Below are positions 45,851 to 54,887 of a stretch of DNA of 64,000 nucleotides, piece by piece; positions within the stretch are counted from its first letter, which is position 1, and every line of letters begins with the position of its first letter. The notes under the pieces were generated by a model. That model had not been told where the DNA came from. It ran no database searches and saw only the letters and a program-made list of their open reading frames with translations. Source of the DNA: CAIVVT01 sp963838205. GTDB taxonomy: Bacteria > Acidobacteriota > Terriglobia > Bryobacterales > Bryobacteraceae. The DNA lies in contig CAWIQF010000012.1 of the NCBI GenBank assembly GCA_963838205.1, positions 124,001 to 188,000 on the forward strand, in the 5' to 3' direction. A program made the position numbers and the translations under genes.

Positions 45851-48490
45851 CTAGGAAGATCCACCGGCGGAAGAGACTTGCTTCGGGCTACCATCCAGGT
45901 GCCCCGCCAGCCAACGCCGGCACACTTCCAGCAATTGCGCCTTCATGATCGGCTTGGCCAGGAAATCGTCCATTCCGGCCTCCAGGCACTGGTCCCGTTC
46001 GTTGTTCAGCACGCCCGCCGTCAGCGCGCAGATCGGAGCGCGGACCCGGCTCGTGGCGGCCTCGATGCGGCGAATCGCCCGGGTCGCTTCGATGCCGCCC
46101 ATCTCGGGCATCTGCAGATCCATGAGCACCAGGTCATACGGCGCTTTGGCCACCAGCGCCACCGCCTCGCGCCCGTTCAGCGCCGTCTCCAGCTTGGCGC
46201 CCAGATCGGCCAGCATGAGCACGGCGATGCGGCGGTTCACCGCGTTGTCCTCGGCCAGAAGAATGCGCGGCGTGCGCGTTCCGGCCGGCGCGCCGCCGGG
46301 CTGCTCCGACGACGCCGCCGGTTGTTGGGCCGCCAGCAGCGCCCGCAGCCGGCTCACCAGCCAGGGCTCGTCCAGAAACGCGATGACGCCGGCCTCGCGC
46401 GCCGCCTCCCGGTCGGCCTCATCCATCCGGCCCAGCGCGGCGATCCGCGCCTGGCGGCGAATCGACCGCACTTGCCGGCACCATCCGCTGGCGCCGCCCC
46501 AGGCCTCGAACAACGGGAGCTTCCAATCCACGATCCACACCGCAAAAGCCGCCGCCACCGCCGGATCGAGCTCCTCGACGTGGGACACGCACGCCACCTC
46601 CGCGCCGAGTTCCTCGAGCACCGCCACCAGCCGGTCGCGGCTCGCTCCCGGGTTCAGCGCCACCCCATACAGGCCGCACGGCGGCGGCGCCGGCCGGGGC
46701 GCCGAAGGCTGCAGCGGGAACCGGCACCAGAAGCGGCTCCCCTGGCCCGGCGTGCTCGCGCAGTCGATCTCGCCGCCCATCAGCTCCGACAGTTTGCGGC
46801 AAATCGCCAACCCTAGCCCGGTGCCTCCGAATCGCCGCGTAGTCGAGGCGTCGGCCTGGCGGAAGCTCTCGAAGATGTAGGGCAGCGACGCCGGCTCGAT
46901 CCCCACGCCCGTGTCCTCCACCGCCAGCACCACATCCATGCCGTCCCCCGTCGCGCGCCCTTCCGCCGGTGGCGCCTTGCTTAGCTCCACCCGGATCGTG
47001 CCGTGTTCGGTGAACTTGGCCGCGTTCGAAAGAAAATTGATCAGAATCTGGCGAATCCGCGCCGGATCGCCCTGGAACATCCCGCGGCACTCCGGCGAGA
47101 AATCCAGAATCACGTCCAGACCTTTGCGCAGCGCCGCCGGCAGCACCACCTCGACACAGTCCTCGATCGCCGACCGCAAATCGAAATCGATGTGCTCCAG
47201 CGTCATCCGGCCGGCTTCGATCTTGCTCAAATCGAGAATGTCGTTGATCACCCGCAGCAGACTCTGGCTGGAACTCCGGATCATCCCCGCGTACTCCCGC
47301 TGGGCCACGTCCAGCGGCGTGTCCATCAGCAGGCTCGAGCTGCCGATCACCGCGTTCAGCGGCGTCCGCAGCTCGTGGCTCATCACCGCCAGAAACTCGC
47401 TCTTGGCGCGATTGGCTTCGATCGCCGTCTGGCGCGACTCCTCCAGCGTCCGTTGCGCCAGGCGGTCCTGAGTGGTCTCCCGGAAGACGAAGATCCGCCC
47501 CAACTCGAAGATCGCGCGCACCCGCAGCGGCGTCACCGAGACGCGGAAATGGCGGTTGACGCCATTCTGCTCGATTTCGATTTCCATCCCTGGTGGCGGC
47601 AGGCTGGCCAGGTCCACGGTCTCCGTCGACTCCGCCCGGCGCACCTGGTTGACCAACTGCCGCCCCGGAATCGACGCATCCCGCCCCAGCAGCGCCGCGG
47701 CCGCCGGATTTCCTGTCAGCACACGGCCCTCCCGGTCCACCACCAGCACCGGATCGGGCAGTTGTCTGAGCAGCTGGTCGTACACCACCGGCACCATGTC
47801 GAACAACCGGAACTGCCCCAGCCCGAAGGTCAGCAGGACGGCGCATGCGGTCAATCCGAAGGGCGTAAAATCGAAGCCCGGAATCGGTCCCACGCCGCTC
47901 TCGAACAGGATCGCCGCCGCCGCCGGCAGGGCGATGGCGAACAGGTACATCCCCAGCCGCATCAGGTAATGCTTCGAACCCGGCAGGATGAACCGCAGCA
48001 GCGTCAGCGCGCAGCCCATGCTGAACACCGCCGAGTAACCGAAATGGAAGTAAAACCACGGCCCGCGAGTGGCCTCGAACATCCGCAGTCCGCCGCGCGT
48101 GAAGACCTCGAAGTTCTGGTACACCAGGTGGTGCCAGTCGTTGGTCCACACCAGCGCCAGCGTCATCACCGGCATCACCAACGCCGTGGCCAGCAGCACG
48201 TAGTTGCGCCCGCCCAGCTCACCTTTGTAATCCAGCAGCAGGAACAGCCAGCACACCGGCAGCAGCGCGTAACACAGAAACTCCGTCCGTTTCAGCAGCC
48301 ACAGCAGCTCGTAGGACGGCAGCAGTTGCCAGAATCCGTCCAGAATGCACCACGCCGCCGCCACACACAGCAGCAGCACCAGTCCCCGCAGCCCGGGCGC
48401 TTCCCAGCGCAGCGCGCAGATGCTCGCCAGCCACAACAGCAGCGCGGCGCTGGTGAACAGCAGCGTGGTGAGGACGATCGCCTCGCTCAT
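45851..48490 (-). CDS. Hybrid sensor histidine kinase, 7TM-PAS-HisKA-HATPase-REC-REC
   Basis: 879 residues. An N-terminal seven-helix sensor (about 1-235) is followed by PAS (about 245-350; PDPVLVVDREGRVLTGNPAAAALLG). HisKA has the phospho-acceptor His in MSHELRTPLNAVIG. HATPase_c has the N box ILINFLSNAAKFT, EDTGVGI, and GGTGLGLAI. Two receiver domains close the protein. The second (about 748-865; ILLAEDNAVNRRIA, DLVLMDLQMPEMGG, CALTA) is intact. The first (about 625-735) has lost the acidic pair at its start (ALNPGAS) and is probably non-phosphorylated. Phosphate is expected to move from His to the last REC; no cognate DNA-binding regulator is adjacent. Ligand unknown. Confidence 0.93.
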   Translation of the reverse strand: MSEAIVLTTLLFTSAALLLWLASICALRWEAPGLRGLVLLLCVAAAWCILDGFWQLLPSYELLWLLKRTEFLCYALLPVCWLFLLLDYKGELGGRNYVLLATALVMPVMTLALVWTNDWHHLVYQNFEVFTRGGLRMFEATRGPWFYFHFGYSAVFSMGCALTLLRFILPGSKHYLMRLGMYLFAIALPAAAAILFESGVGPIPGFDFTPFGLTACAVLLTFGLGQFRLFDMVPVVYDQLLRQLPDPVLVVDREGRVLTGNPAAAALLGRDASIPGRQLVNQVRRAESTETVDLASLPPPGMEIEIEQNGVNRHFRVSVTPLRVRAIFELGRIFVFRETTQDRLAQRTLEESRQTAIEANRAKSEFLAVMSHELRTPLNAVIGSSSLLMDTPLDVAQREYAGMIRSSSQSLLRVINDILDLSKIEAGRMTLEHIDFDLRSAIEDCVEVVLPAALRKGLDVILDFSPECRGMFQGDPARIRQILINFLSNAAKFTEHGTIRVELSKAPPAEGRATGDGMDVVLAVEDTGVGIEPASLPYIFESFRQADASTTRRFGGTGLGLAICRKLSELMGGEIDCASTPGQGSRFWCRFPLQPSAPRPAPPPCGLYGVALNPGASRDRLVAVLEELGAEVACVSHVEELDPAVAAAFAVWIVDWKLPLFEAWGGASGWCRQVRSIRRQARIAALGRMDEADREAAREAGVIAFLDEPWLVSRLRALLAAQQPAASSEQPGGAPAGTRTPRILLAEDNAVNRRIAVLMLADLGAKLETALNGREAVALVAKAPYDLVLMDLQMPEMGGIEATRAIRRIEAATSRVRAPICALTAGVLNNERDQCLEAGMDDFLAKPIMKAQLLEVCRRWLAGHLDGSPKQVSSAGGSS

Positions 48491-48844
48491 GCGCTATGCC
48501 CCACCAATTCTCGCGATGACAATTCTAGCCTCCTGAAAGATAATGCACGCGCCTTGGCCCGTGATTTACGGTCTCGCGCCGAGCGGATCATTCGGCTTTC
48601 GCCAGCCGTGGCCGGCCTCTCGCTGCGCGGAGGCTTCTGTGGAAAGATTACACCTATTCCCCATCGTTTTCACCTATTCTCAAGACCTTACGGCATAACT
48701 CCGCCGGCTACGGCAGCGGATGGGCCGGAACGACTAGCGCATTCCCATTACGATTGGCCGCGCCGGCACGCCGCCCGGAACCGCGCGTGGCCGCCGCCGC
48801 GACCGTTCGGAAAACATTGCTACAATCAAGCACCGCGACCCGTC
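48491..48844. other. Divergent intergenic region before thiM
   Basis: 354 bp between the divergent kinase and thiM. A TACAAT hexamer at 48821-48826 could be a -10 for thiM, but no matching -35 is visible 17 bp upstream. I looked for a TPP riboswitch (CTGAGA and the 'ACCTGAtc.ggaTAATgcc' pyrophosphate-sensing part) and see none. Confidence 0.45.
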
Positions 48845-49648
48845 ATGAACTACGTACAGGACCTGTGGCAAGACGTCGAGCGCATCCGCGCGCAGGCGCC
48901 GCTGGTCCACAACATCACGAATTTCGTGGTCATGAACACCACCGCCAACGCGCTGCTGGCGCTGGGCGCTTCGCCGGTGATGGCACACGCCGTCGAGGAA
49001 GCGCGCGAGATGGCCGCTCTCGCCGGCGCGCTGGTGCTCAACATCGGCACGTTGAGCCCGCCTTGGATCGAGGCCATGCTCGAGGCCGGCAGCGAGGCCA
49101 ATCGCCGCGCCATCCCGGTCATACTGGACCCCGTCGGCGCGGGCGCCACGCACTTCCGCACCAAGACCGTCCAGGACCTGCTGGGCGCACTCCAGGTCGC
49201 CGTCATCCGCGGCAACGCCTCCGAGATCCGCGCTTTGTTTTATGCCGAACAGACAACCCGGGGCGTCAACAGCCGGCACGCTTCCGAAGAAGCGCTGAAC
49301 TCAGCCGTGGCGCTCGCAGGGGCCTGCCGGACGGTGGTTTGCATCAGCGGCGCCACCGACTTGATCGTCTACGCCGAGCGCGTGATGCGCGTTGCCAACG
49401 GCCATCCGCTGATGCCCCGCGTCACCGGCCTGGGCTGCACCGCCTCGGCCCTGATCGGCGCTTTCGCGGCCGTCAATCCCGCGCCTTTCATGGCCACGGT
49501 CCACGCCATGGCGGTCATGGGCATTGCCGGCGAGATCGCCGCTGAGCGCTCGCCCGGACCCGGCAGCCTGCAGGTGCAGTTCCTCGACGCGCTCTATCTC
49601 CTGAAGCGCGAGGACATCGAAGCGCGTCTAAAAATCGCAGAGGATTGA
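48845..49648 (+). CDS. thiM: Hydroxyethylthiazole kinase
   Basis: 267 residues of the ribokinase-like fold. The enzyme phosphorylates 4-methyl-5-(2-hydroxyethyl)thiazole for thiamine salvage. Conserved: PLVHNITNFVVMNTTANALLALGASPVMAHA (substrate site), VILDPVGAGATHFRT, IRGNASEI, ISGATDLIVYAERV, and the catalytic/anion-hole region VTGLGCTASALIGAF, where the Cys is kept. Start ATG 48845, with no strong ribosome site. No other thi gene is nearby, and it does not appear to be under a riboswitch. The short gap to korA has its own promoter-like site, so thiM is probably monocistronic. Confidence 0.95.
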   Translation: MNYVQDLWQDVERIRAQAPLVHNITNFVVMNTTANALLALGASPVMAHAVEEAREMAALAGALVLNIGTLSPPWIEAMLEAGSEANRRAIPVILDPVGAGATHFRTKTVQDLLGALQVAVIRGNASEIRALFYAEQTTRGVNSRHASEEALNSAVALAGACRTVVCISGATDLIVYAERVMRVANGHPLMPRVTGLGCTASALIGAFAAVNPAPFMATVHAMAVMGIAGEIAAERSPGPGSLQVQFLDALYLLKREDIEARLKIAED

Positions 49649-49699
49649 TACCGGCCGCCGGCACATCGCGGACACGCAGATCCGGAACCCTGCGCGAAC

Positions 49700-49729
49700 C
49701 TGACCGGGCGCCGCGCATGGCGCTATAAT
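49700..49729 (+). promoter_or_regulatory. Sigma-70-like promoter before korA
   Basis: A perfect TATAAT at 49724-49729 with CTGACC at 49700-49705 as a weak -35, spacer 18. Transcription would start about 7 bp after the -10, giving a short leader before the korA ATG at 49758, itself preceded by AGAGGGG. The -35 match is poor, so activity is uncertain. Confidence 0.5.
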
Positions 49730-49757
49730 CGATCAAATTTCTGTTCAGAGGGGTGCT

Positions 49758-51599
49758 ATGTCTGTAATGCCTTCTGCGGAGGCTGCCGCGCTCGGCGGCG
49801 CCACCGCTCCGCTGGTCAACGACTTCAGTATCCAGGTGGCTACCGTGAACGGCTCCGGCAGCCAGACCGCCAACACCGTGCTCATGCGCTCCATCTTCCA
49901 GATGGGCGTTCCAGTCTCCGGCAAAAACCTGTTCCCATCCAACATCGCCGGCCTGCCCACGTGGTTCACCATCCGCGCCAGCCGCCACGGCTACATCGGC
50001 CGCAAGAAGGAAATCGATTTCCTGATCGCGATGAACCCCGAGACCGCGCAGGACGACGTCGCCGAGCTCGCGCCCGGCTCCGCCGTGATCTACGACGAAC
50101 CGCTGAAACTCAACGCGCGGCGCGACGACCTGCATTTCTACCCCGTGCCCTTCGACAAGCTCGTCGCCCCGGTCTGCCCTGACGCCAAGCTGCGCAAACT
50201 GGTGCGCAACATGCTCTACGACGGCGTGGCGGCGCAGTTGTTGGGGCTCGATCTCGACGAAGTGGAAACGGCGCTCTTCCGCCAATTCGGCGCGAAGAAG
50301 CAGCGCGCGGCCGAACTGAATTGGAACGCCGTGCTGGCGGGCCACGAGTTCGCGCGCTCGAGTCTCACCAAGACCGACCGTTGCCGCGTCGAGCGCATGA
50401 ACGCGACCGCCGGCAAGATCATCATCGACGGCAACTCGGCCGCGGCCATGGGCTGCGTCTTCGCCGGCGTGACGGTCGTCACCTGGTATCCCATCACGCC
50501 GTCGTCCTCGCTCGTGGAAACGATGATTAGCTACATGCGGCGCTGCCGCATCGACCCCGCCACCGGCCAGGCCACCTACGCCATCGTGCAGGCCGAGGAC
50601 GAACTGGCCGCCATCGGCATGGTAGTCGGCGCATCCTGGGCCGGCGCGCGCGCCATGACCGCCACGTCGGGTCCCGGCATTTCGCTGATGTCGGAATTCG
50701 TCGGTCTGGCTTACTACGCCGAGATCCCGGCCGTCATCTGGGACATTCAGCGCGTCGGGCCCTCCACCGGCCTGCCCACGCGCACCCAGCAGTGCGACAT
50801 TCTCAAGAACGCCGTGCTCTCCCACGGCGACACGCGCCACCCGGTGCTGTTCCCGTCCTCTCCCGAAGAGTGCTTCACGTTCGCCCAGACCGCCTGCGAC
50901 CTGGCTGAGCAGTTTCAGACGCCGGTTTTCGTCAACTCCGATCTCGACCTCGGCATGAACAATTGGATGGCCGACCCGTTCGAGTATCCCGAAAAGCCAC
51001 TGCAGCGCGGCAAGGTTCTCACTAAGGAAGACCTCGATCGGTTGGGCTCCTTCGCGCGCTACGCCGACGTCGACGGCGACGGCGTCGGCTACCGCACCCT
51101 GCCCGGCACCGCGCATCCCAACGCGGCCTACTTCACGCGCGGCAGCGGCCACAACGCCAAGGCCGGCTACACCGAAAAGCCCGCCGATTATGTCGCCAAC
51201 GTGGACCGCCTCAGCCGCAAGTTCGAATCGATTCGCGCGGCGGTCCCCCCGCCGGTCGTCGATGTGGATAAGAACGCCCGCATCGGCATCGTCTATTGCG
51301 GCACCTCGCAATACGGCTGCGAAGAGAGCCGCGACCAGTTGCGCGCCGAATACGGTATCGAGACCAGTTCGCTGCGCCTGCTGGCCTATCCCTTCAACCC
51401 GGATCTCGACGAGTTCATCGCGCGCCACGACCGTGTCTACGTCGTCGATCAGAACCGCGACGCGCAACTGCTCTCGCTGATGCGCCTCGATCTCGATCCC
51501 CAGCTCTGCATCCGCCTGCGCAGCATCCGCCACTACGGCGGCCTGCCGCTGGATGCGCGCACGGTCACCGAAGAGTTGATCCACCAGGAGGCCCTATGA
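49758..51599 (+). CDS. korA: 2-oxoacid:ferredoxin oxidoreductase gamma-alpha fusion (KorA-type)
   Basis: 613 residues. The N-terminal gamma domain (about 20-200; VATVNGSGSQTANTVLMRSIFQMG, NLFPSNIAGLPTWFTIRAS) is fused to the pyrimidine-binding alpha domain (about 215-610; NSAAAMGCVFAGVTVVTWYPITPSSSL, MTATSGPGISLMSEFVGLAYYAEIP, GPSTGLPTRTQQCD). This layout is that of 2-oxoglutarate synthase KorA. With KorB it oxidatively decarboxylates 2-oxoglutarate (or in reverse carboxylates succinyl-CoA), using ferredoxin. AGAGGGG lies 4 bp before ATG 49758. Substrate within the 2-oxoacid family cannot be settled by sequence alone. The stop overlaps korB. Confidence 0.92.
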   Translation: MSVMPSAEAAALGGATAPLVNDFSIQVATVNGSGSQTANTVLMRSIFQMGVPVSGKNLFPSNIAGLPTWFTIRASRHGYIGRKKEIDFLIAMNPETAQDDVAELAPGSAVIYDEPLKLNARRDDLHFYPVPFDKLVAPVCPDAKLRKLVRNMLYDGVAAQLLGLDLDEVETALFRQFGAKKQRAAELNWNAVLAGHEFARSSLTKTDRCRVERMNATAGKIIIDGNSAAAMGCVFAGVTVVTWYPITPSSSLVETMISYMRRCRIDPATGQATYAIVQAEDELAAIGMVVGASWAGARAMTATSGPGISLMSEFVGLAYYAEIPAVIWDIQRVGPSTGLPTRTQQCDILKNAVLSHGDTRHPVLFPSSPEECFTFAQTACDLAEQFQTPVFVNSDLDLGMNNWMADPFEYPEKPLQRGKVLTKEDLDRLGSFARYADVDGDGVGYRTLPGTAHPNAAYFTRGSGHNAKAGYTEKPADYVANVDRLSRKFESIRAAVPPPVVDVDKNARIGIVYCGTSQYGCEESRDQLRAEYGIETSSLRLLAYPFNPDLDEFIARHDRVYVVDQNRDAQLLSLMRLDLDPQLCIRLRSIRHYGGLPLDARTVTEELIHQEAL

Positions 51600-52639
51600 G
51601 CACCGCCCAGGCGCCGCCGCCCAAGAAGACCAATCGCGTGGGCCTGGAGGTCATCGGCTATCGCGGCTCGAAGACCACGCTGTGCGCCGGCTGCGGCCAC
51701 AACTCCATCACCGAGCGGCTGATCGAATGCTTCTTCGAGATGGGCATCGAGCCCTGGCGCGTGGCCAAGTTCTCCGGCATCGGCTGCTCGTCGAAGTCGC
51801 CCGCCTACTTCCTCGGCATGTCGCACGGCTTCAACGGCGTGCACGGGCGCGCGCCGGCCATCGCCACCGGCGCCATGCTGGCCAATAAAAATCTGCTGGG
51901 CATCGTCGTCACCGGCGACGGCGACACGGTCTCGATCGGCATCGGCCAGTTCATCCACATGCTGCGCCGCAACGTCCCGCTCATTTACATCATCGAGAAC
52001 AACGGCGTCTACGGGCTGACCAAGGGTCAGTTCTCGGCGACCTCGGACGCCGGCGCGAAATCGAAAAGCGGCGTGATCAACGAACTGCAGCCGGTGGATT
52101 GCTGCGTCGAGGCGATCCAGATCGGCGCGACCTTCGTGGCCCGCTCTTTCTCCGGCGACAAGCGCCAGCTTCAGGCCATCCTGAAGGCCGCCATCGCCCA
52201 CCGGGGGCTGAGCGTGATCGATGTCATCTCGCCCTGCGTCACCTTCAACGACCACGAGGGTTCGACCAAGAGCTACAGCTTCATGAAAGACCACGACGAA
52301 CCGCTGCAAGAACTCGATTTCGTCCCTTTCTTCGCCGACATCGAGGTCGAGATCGAAGAGGGCGCGGTCCAGGACATCGAGATGCACGACGGCTCCCACT
52401 TGCGCCTCCACAAGCTCGAGCACGGCTATGACCCCACCGACCGGCTGAAGGCCCTCTCCATCATCCAGGCTTCCAAGGAAGCCAGCGAGGTCCTCACCGG
52501 CGTGCTGTATCTGGACACCGCGCGCGAGAACTTCCTCGAGTTGTTGAACACCGTGGATCAGCCGCTGGCGACGCTCGACGCGGCCCGCACGCGGCCCTCG
52601 CGCGAGGCGCTGCAAACATTGATGGATGAACTGCGTTAG
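51596..52639 (+). CDS. korB: 2-oxoacid:ferredoxin oxidoreductase beta subunit (KorB-type)
   Basis: 347 residues; binds TPP and the proximal [4Fe-4S] cluster. TLCAGCGHNSITE carries two of the cluster Cys, GIGCSSKSPAYF a third, and SPCVTFND the distal one. The TPP motif is VVTGDGDTVSIGIGQFIH...NNGVYGLTKGQFS. Start ATG 51596 overlaps the korA stop (ATGA), and AGGAGG lies 4 bp upstream. The C-terminal extension after about residue 285 (SHLRLHKLEHGYDPTDRLKAL) is usual for the two-subunit KorAB type. It yields reduced ferredoxin that the Nfn-type enzyme at 21.6-23.9 kb could use. No separate delta/ferredoxin subunit is present. Confidence 0.95.
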   Translation: MSTAQAPPPKKTNRVGLEVIGYRGSKTTLCAGCGHNSITERLIECFFEMGIEPWRVAKFSGIGCSSKSPAYFLGMSHGFNGVHGRAPAIATGAMLANKNLLGIVVTGDGDTVSIGIGQFIHMLRRNVPLIYIIENNGVYGLTKGQFSATSDAGAKSKSGVINELQPVDCCVEAIQIGATFVARSFSGDKRQLQAILKAAIAHRGLSVIDVISPCVTFNDHEGSTKSYSFMKDHDEPLQELDFVPFFADIEVEIEEGAVQDIEMHDGSHLRLHKLEHGYDPTDRLKALSIIQASKEASEVLTGVLYLDTARENFLELLNTVDQPLATLDAARTRPSREALQTLMDELR

Positions 52640-52694
52640 CGGCGGCGGCGCGGCGCCGCGACGTGCGTTCCGAATGACGCGCCCGGCCTGATCC

Positions 52695-53081
52695 TCAGCC
52701 GTACGCCACTGGATTGTGCGCCAGCCACTGCTCGTCGCGCGTCGAATGGACGTTCCTCGCCGCGCCCGTGGCCGCGGCCGCGATCAACCGCCGCGTGCCC
52801 CATGCCATCAGCCCGCCCAGCGCCAGCGCGCCGCCCACCAGCGCCCCGGCCAGCGCACCTTGCAGCGGCTTTTCGTCGTCGCTCAAATAGCCTGTCAACG
52901 AACCCACGAAGGCGCCGATCGCGGCCGCCTTCCAGGCCCCGTGCGCCGAGTGCGCCAGGTCGGCCTGCACGTCTTCCCGTTGCAAAGCTTCCTTCACCGC
53001 GCCGTGCGCGCCTTCATAGCCCGAGTCCAGCAACTCGCGGCTATCGGCGACATTCGATTTCAGCCAGTGGTCGACTTTCAT
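52695..53081 (-). CDS. Hypothetical protein with glycine-zipper membrane segment
   Basis: 128 residues. It begins MKVDHWLKSNVADSRELLDSGYEGAHGAVKEALQ, a hydrophilic helix with regular charges. Two small-residue-rich hydrophobic stretches follow (AAIGAFVGSLTGYLS and GALAGALVGGALALGGLMAWG), as in glycine-zipper or DUF883-like proteins, then a polar tail ending in HNPVAYG. It may associate with the membrane or form an oligomeric stress-type protein; no enzymatic residues are seen. It is convergent with korB and divergent from phoH. Family not recognised. Confidence 0.6.
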   Translation of the reverse strand: MKVDHWLKSNVADSRELLDSGYEGAHGAVKEALQREDVQADLAHSAHGAWKAAAIGAFVGSLTGYLSDDEKPLQGALAGALVGGALALGGLMAWGTRRLIAAAATGAARNVHSTRDEQWLAHNPVAYG

Positions 53082-53298
53082 GAGATCTCTGCCTTATTAT
53101 CACCCCTTTCCACCCGCCGCGCAGGACGCATGGCAGACCGCCCGGCCGCGTCTCCCGTGGTATCCTCAAAGTGGATGTTTACCTCCCCGCGTGGGAGCCT
53201 CAAAGCCCTACCCTGCCTCTCTCCCGACCACGCCATCGTTCGTCCCGCCGGAACTCTTCCCGCCGGACCGAGAGCCCGATTCCTGCCCCCGAGGCGCG

Positions 53299-54345
53299 AT
53301 GATATCTAAAGTCACTCTGAACCGTACGCTGGACAGCTTTTTCGGTACCCGGGATGAGAACATCCGCGTACTCGAAAGCGGCCTGGGCGTGCTCATGCGC
53401 CTGACCTCCGACGCTTTTGAAATCGAGGGCGACGAGGCCCAGGTGGCCCGCGCCGAACGCATTGTCCAGGATTATCTGAATCTGGTCGAGAACGGCCAGC
53501 GCCTTCCGGCCGCGGATTTGAGCAGCTATCTGCGCGTGCTCTCGGCGGACCCGGGCGTGACCTTCAAGGAACTCGTGGACAGCGGTAAAAATCGCAATTT
53601 CGGCAAGCGCACGGTCGTGCCGAAGACCGTGAATCAGCGCGTGTATCTCGACATGATCGAGAAGCTCCATCTGGTCATCGGCGTCGGTCCCGCCGGCACC
53701 GGCAAAACCTACCTGGCGGTGGCCATGGCGGTCTCGGCGCTGTTGAACAAACAGGTGCAGCGCATTATCCTCACGCGCCCGGCCGTCGAGGCCGGCGAGC
53801 GCCTGGGCTTCCTGCCCGGCACGTTGCAGGAAAAAATCGACCCCTACCTCCGGCCGCTCTACGACGCGCTGTTCGACATGATCGAAGGCGAAAAGGTCGA
53901 GAAGCTGATGGAGCGCAATTTCATCGAGGTGGCCCCGCTGGCCTTCATGCGCGGCCGCACGCTCAACGATAGTTTCATCATCCTCGACGAAGCCCAGAAT
54001 TCCACGCCCGAGCAGATGAAAATGTTTCTCACGCGCCAGGGCTTCAACTCGCGCATGGTGGTCAACGGCGATCTGACGCAAATCGATCTGCCGCTGGGCC
54101 GCCGCTCCGGATTGCAGGACGCGGTCGACGTGCTGCACGGCGTCGACGGCATCGGCTTCGTCTATTTCGACGAGCGCGACGTGGTCCGCCATCCGCTCGT
54201 GCAGCGCATCGTGCGGGCCTACGAACGCTATGGCGAAATGAACGGCGCAGGCCGCCAGATGGCGTTGAAACTCGAGCAGCCGGCCGAGGCTCCGGCCGCC
54301 GCCGTGCCGGACAAACCGCCCGAGCCGGGACCGGCACTGAATTAA
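53299..54345 (+). CDS. phoH: PhoH-like ATPase (YbeZ)
   Basis: 348 residues. An N-terminal RNA-binding-like region (KH-type; about 20-75: IRVLESGLGVLMRLTSDAFEIEGDEAQVARAERIV) is followed by the PhoH P-loop domain: VIGVGPAGTGKTYLAVAMAVSAL, RIILTRPAVEAGERLGFLPG, FIILDEAQNSTPEQMKMFLTR and VVNGDLTQIDLP. It works with YbeY in rRNA processing and ribosome quality control. Start ATG 53299 with GAGG 4 bp upstream; the frame is open to 53080, but the extra part is Pro/Arg-rich. The C-terminus is a Pro/Ala tail. First gene of phoH-ybeY-corC-era. Confidence 0.95.
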   Translation: MISKVTLNRTLDSFFGTRDENIRVLESGLGVLMRLTSDAFEIEGDEAQVARAERIVQDYLNLVENGQRLPAADLSSYLRVLSADPGVTFKELVDSGKNRNFGKRTVVPKTVNQRVYLDMIEKLHLVIGVGPAGTGKTYLAVAMAVSALLNKQVQRIILTRPAVEAGERLGFLPGTLQEKIDPYLRPLYDALFDMIEGEKVEKLMERNFIEVAPLAFMRGRTLNDSFIILDEAQNSTPEQMKMFLTRQGFNSRMVVNGDLTQIDLPLGRRSGLQDAVDVLHGVDGIGFVYFDERDVVRHPLVQRIVRAYERYGEMNGAGRQMALKLEQPAEAPAAAVPDKPPEPGPALN

Positions 54346-54350
54346 ACTCC

Positions 54351-54887
54351 ATGTCCTTTGCAGACGGCACTACGGGCCCCCGCGCGGCCTCCCGCGAATC
54401 TTTGATGATCTATGAACACGCCCCGCGCACACTGCGCCGCCGCGAGTTGAACGCGTTTGCCGAAACCGTGTGCGAACAAGTCGCCGGCGGCCGCCGCTTC
54501 TGCTGCCTGCTGACGAGCGACGCAGCGCTGCGCCGCATGAACCGCCAGTTCCGCGCGATCGACTCTCCAACCGACGTGCTCAGCTTTCCGCTCTCATCGC
54601 CCGGCGGCGCGCTGGGCGATATTGCCATCAGCGTCGATCGCGCGCGCGAGCAGGCCGCGGCCTACGGCCATGATCTGCCCACCGAACTGCGCGTGCTGCT
54701 GCTGCACGGCGTCCTGCACCTGCTGGGCCACGATCATTCCTCCGACGCTGGAAAAATGCGGCGCATGGAAGTCCGGTGGCGGCGCCAATTCGGGCTGCCG
54801 GCGGGCGTCATCGAAAGAGTGACAAAACAGACAGCGGCGCGCCAGCGGGGCGCGCGCCAGTCTGCCGCGGGAGGCGGCCAGCGATGA
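54351..54887 (+). CDS. ybeY: Endoribonuclease YbeY
   Basis: About 178 residues from ATG 54351, or 160 from ATG 54405 (MIYEHAP), which matches the family better. Metal-dependent single-strand RNase for 16S rRNA maturation. Zinc motif HGVLHLLGHDH with three His; upstream TDVLSFPLSSPGGALGDIAISVDRA matches the family ('TDVLSFp.....lGDI.i'). A basic tail (KQTAARQRGARQSAAGGGQR) extends beyond the usual end. It lies 5 bp after phoH, and its stop overlaps the CorC-like start by ATGA. Confidence 0.93.
   Translation: MSFADGTTGPRAASRESLMIYEHAPRTLRRRELNAFAETVCEQVAGGRRFCCLLTSDAALRRMNRQFRAIDSPTDVLSFPLSSPGGALGDIAISVDRAREQAAAYGHDLPTELRVLLLHGVLHLLGHDHSSDAGKMRRMEVRWRRQFGLPAGVIERVTKQTAARQRGARQSAAGGGQR

Noticed and set aside
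48491..48844. Possible TPP riboswitch before thiM
   Set aside because: The CTGAGA box and the pyrophosphate-sensing core were looked for and not found.
53080..53298. N-terminal extension of PhoH
   Set aside because: The extra 73 codons are Pro/Arg-rich and unlike the family; GAGG and the conserved start favour ATG 53299.
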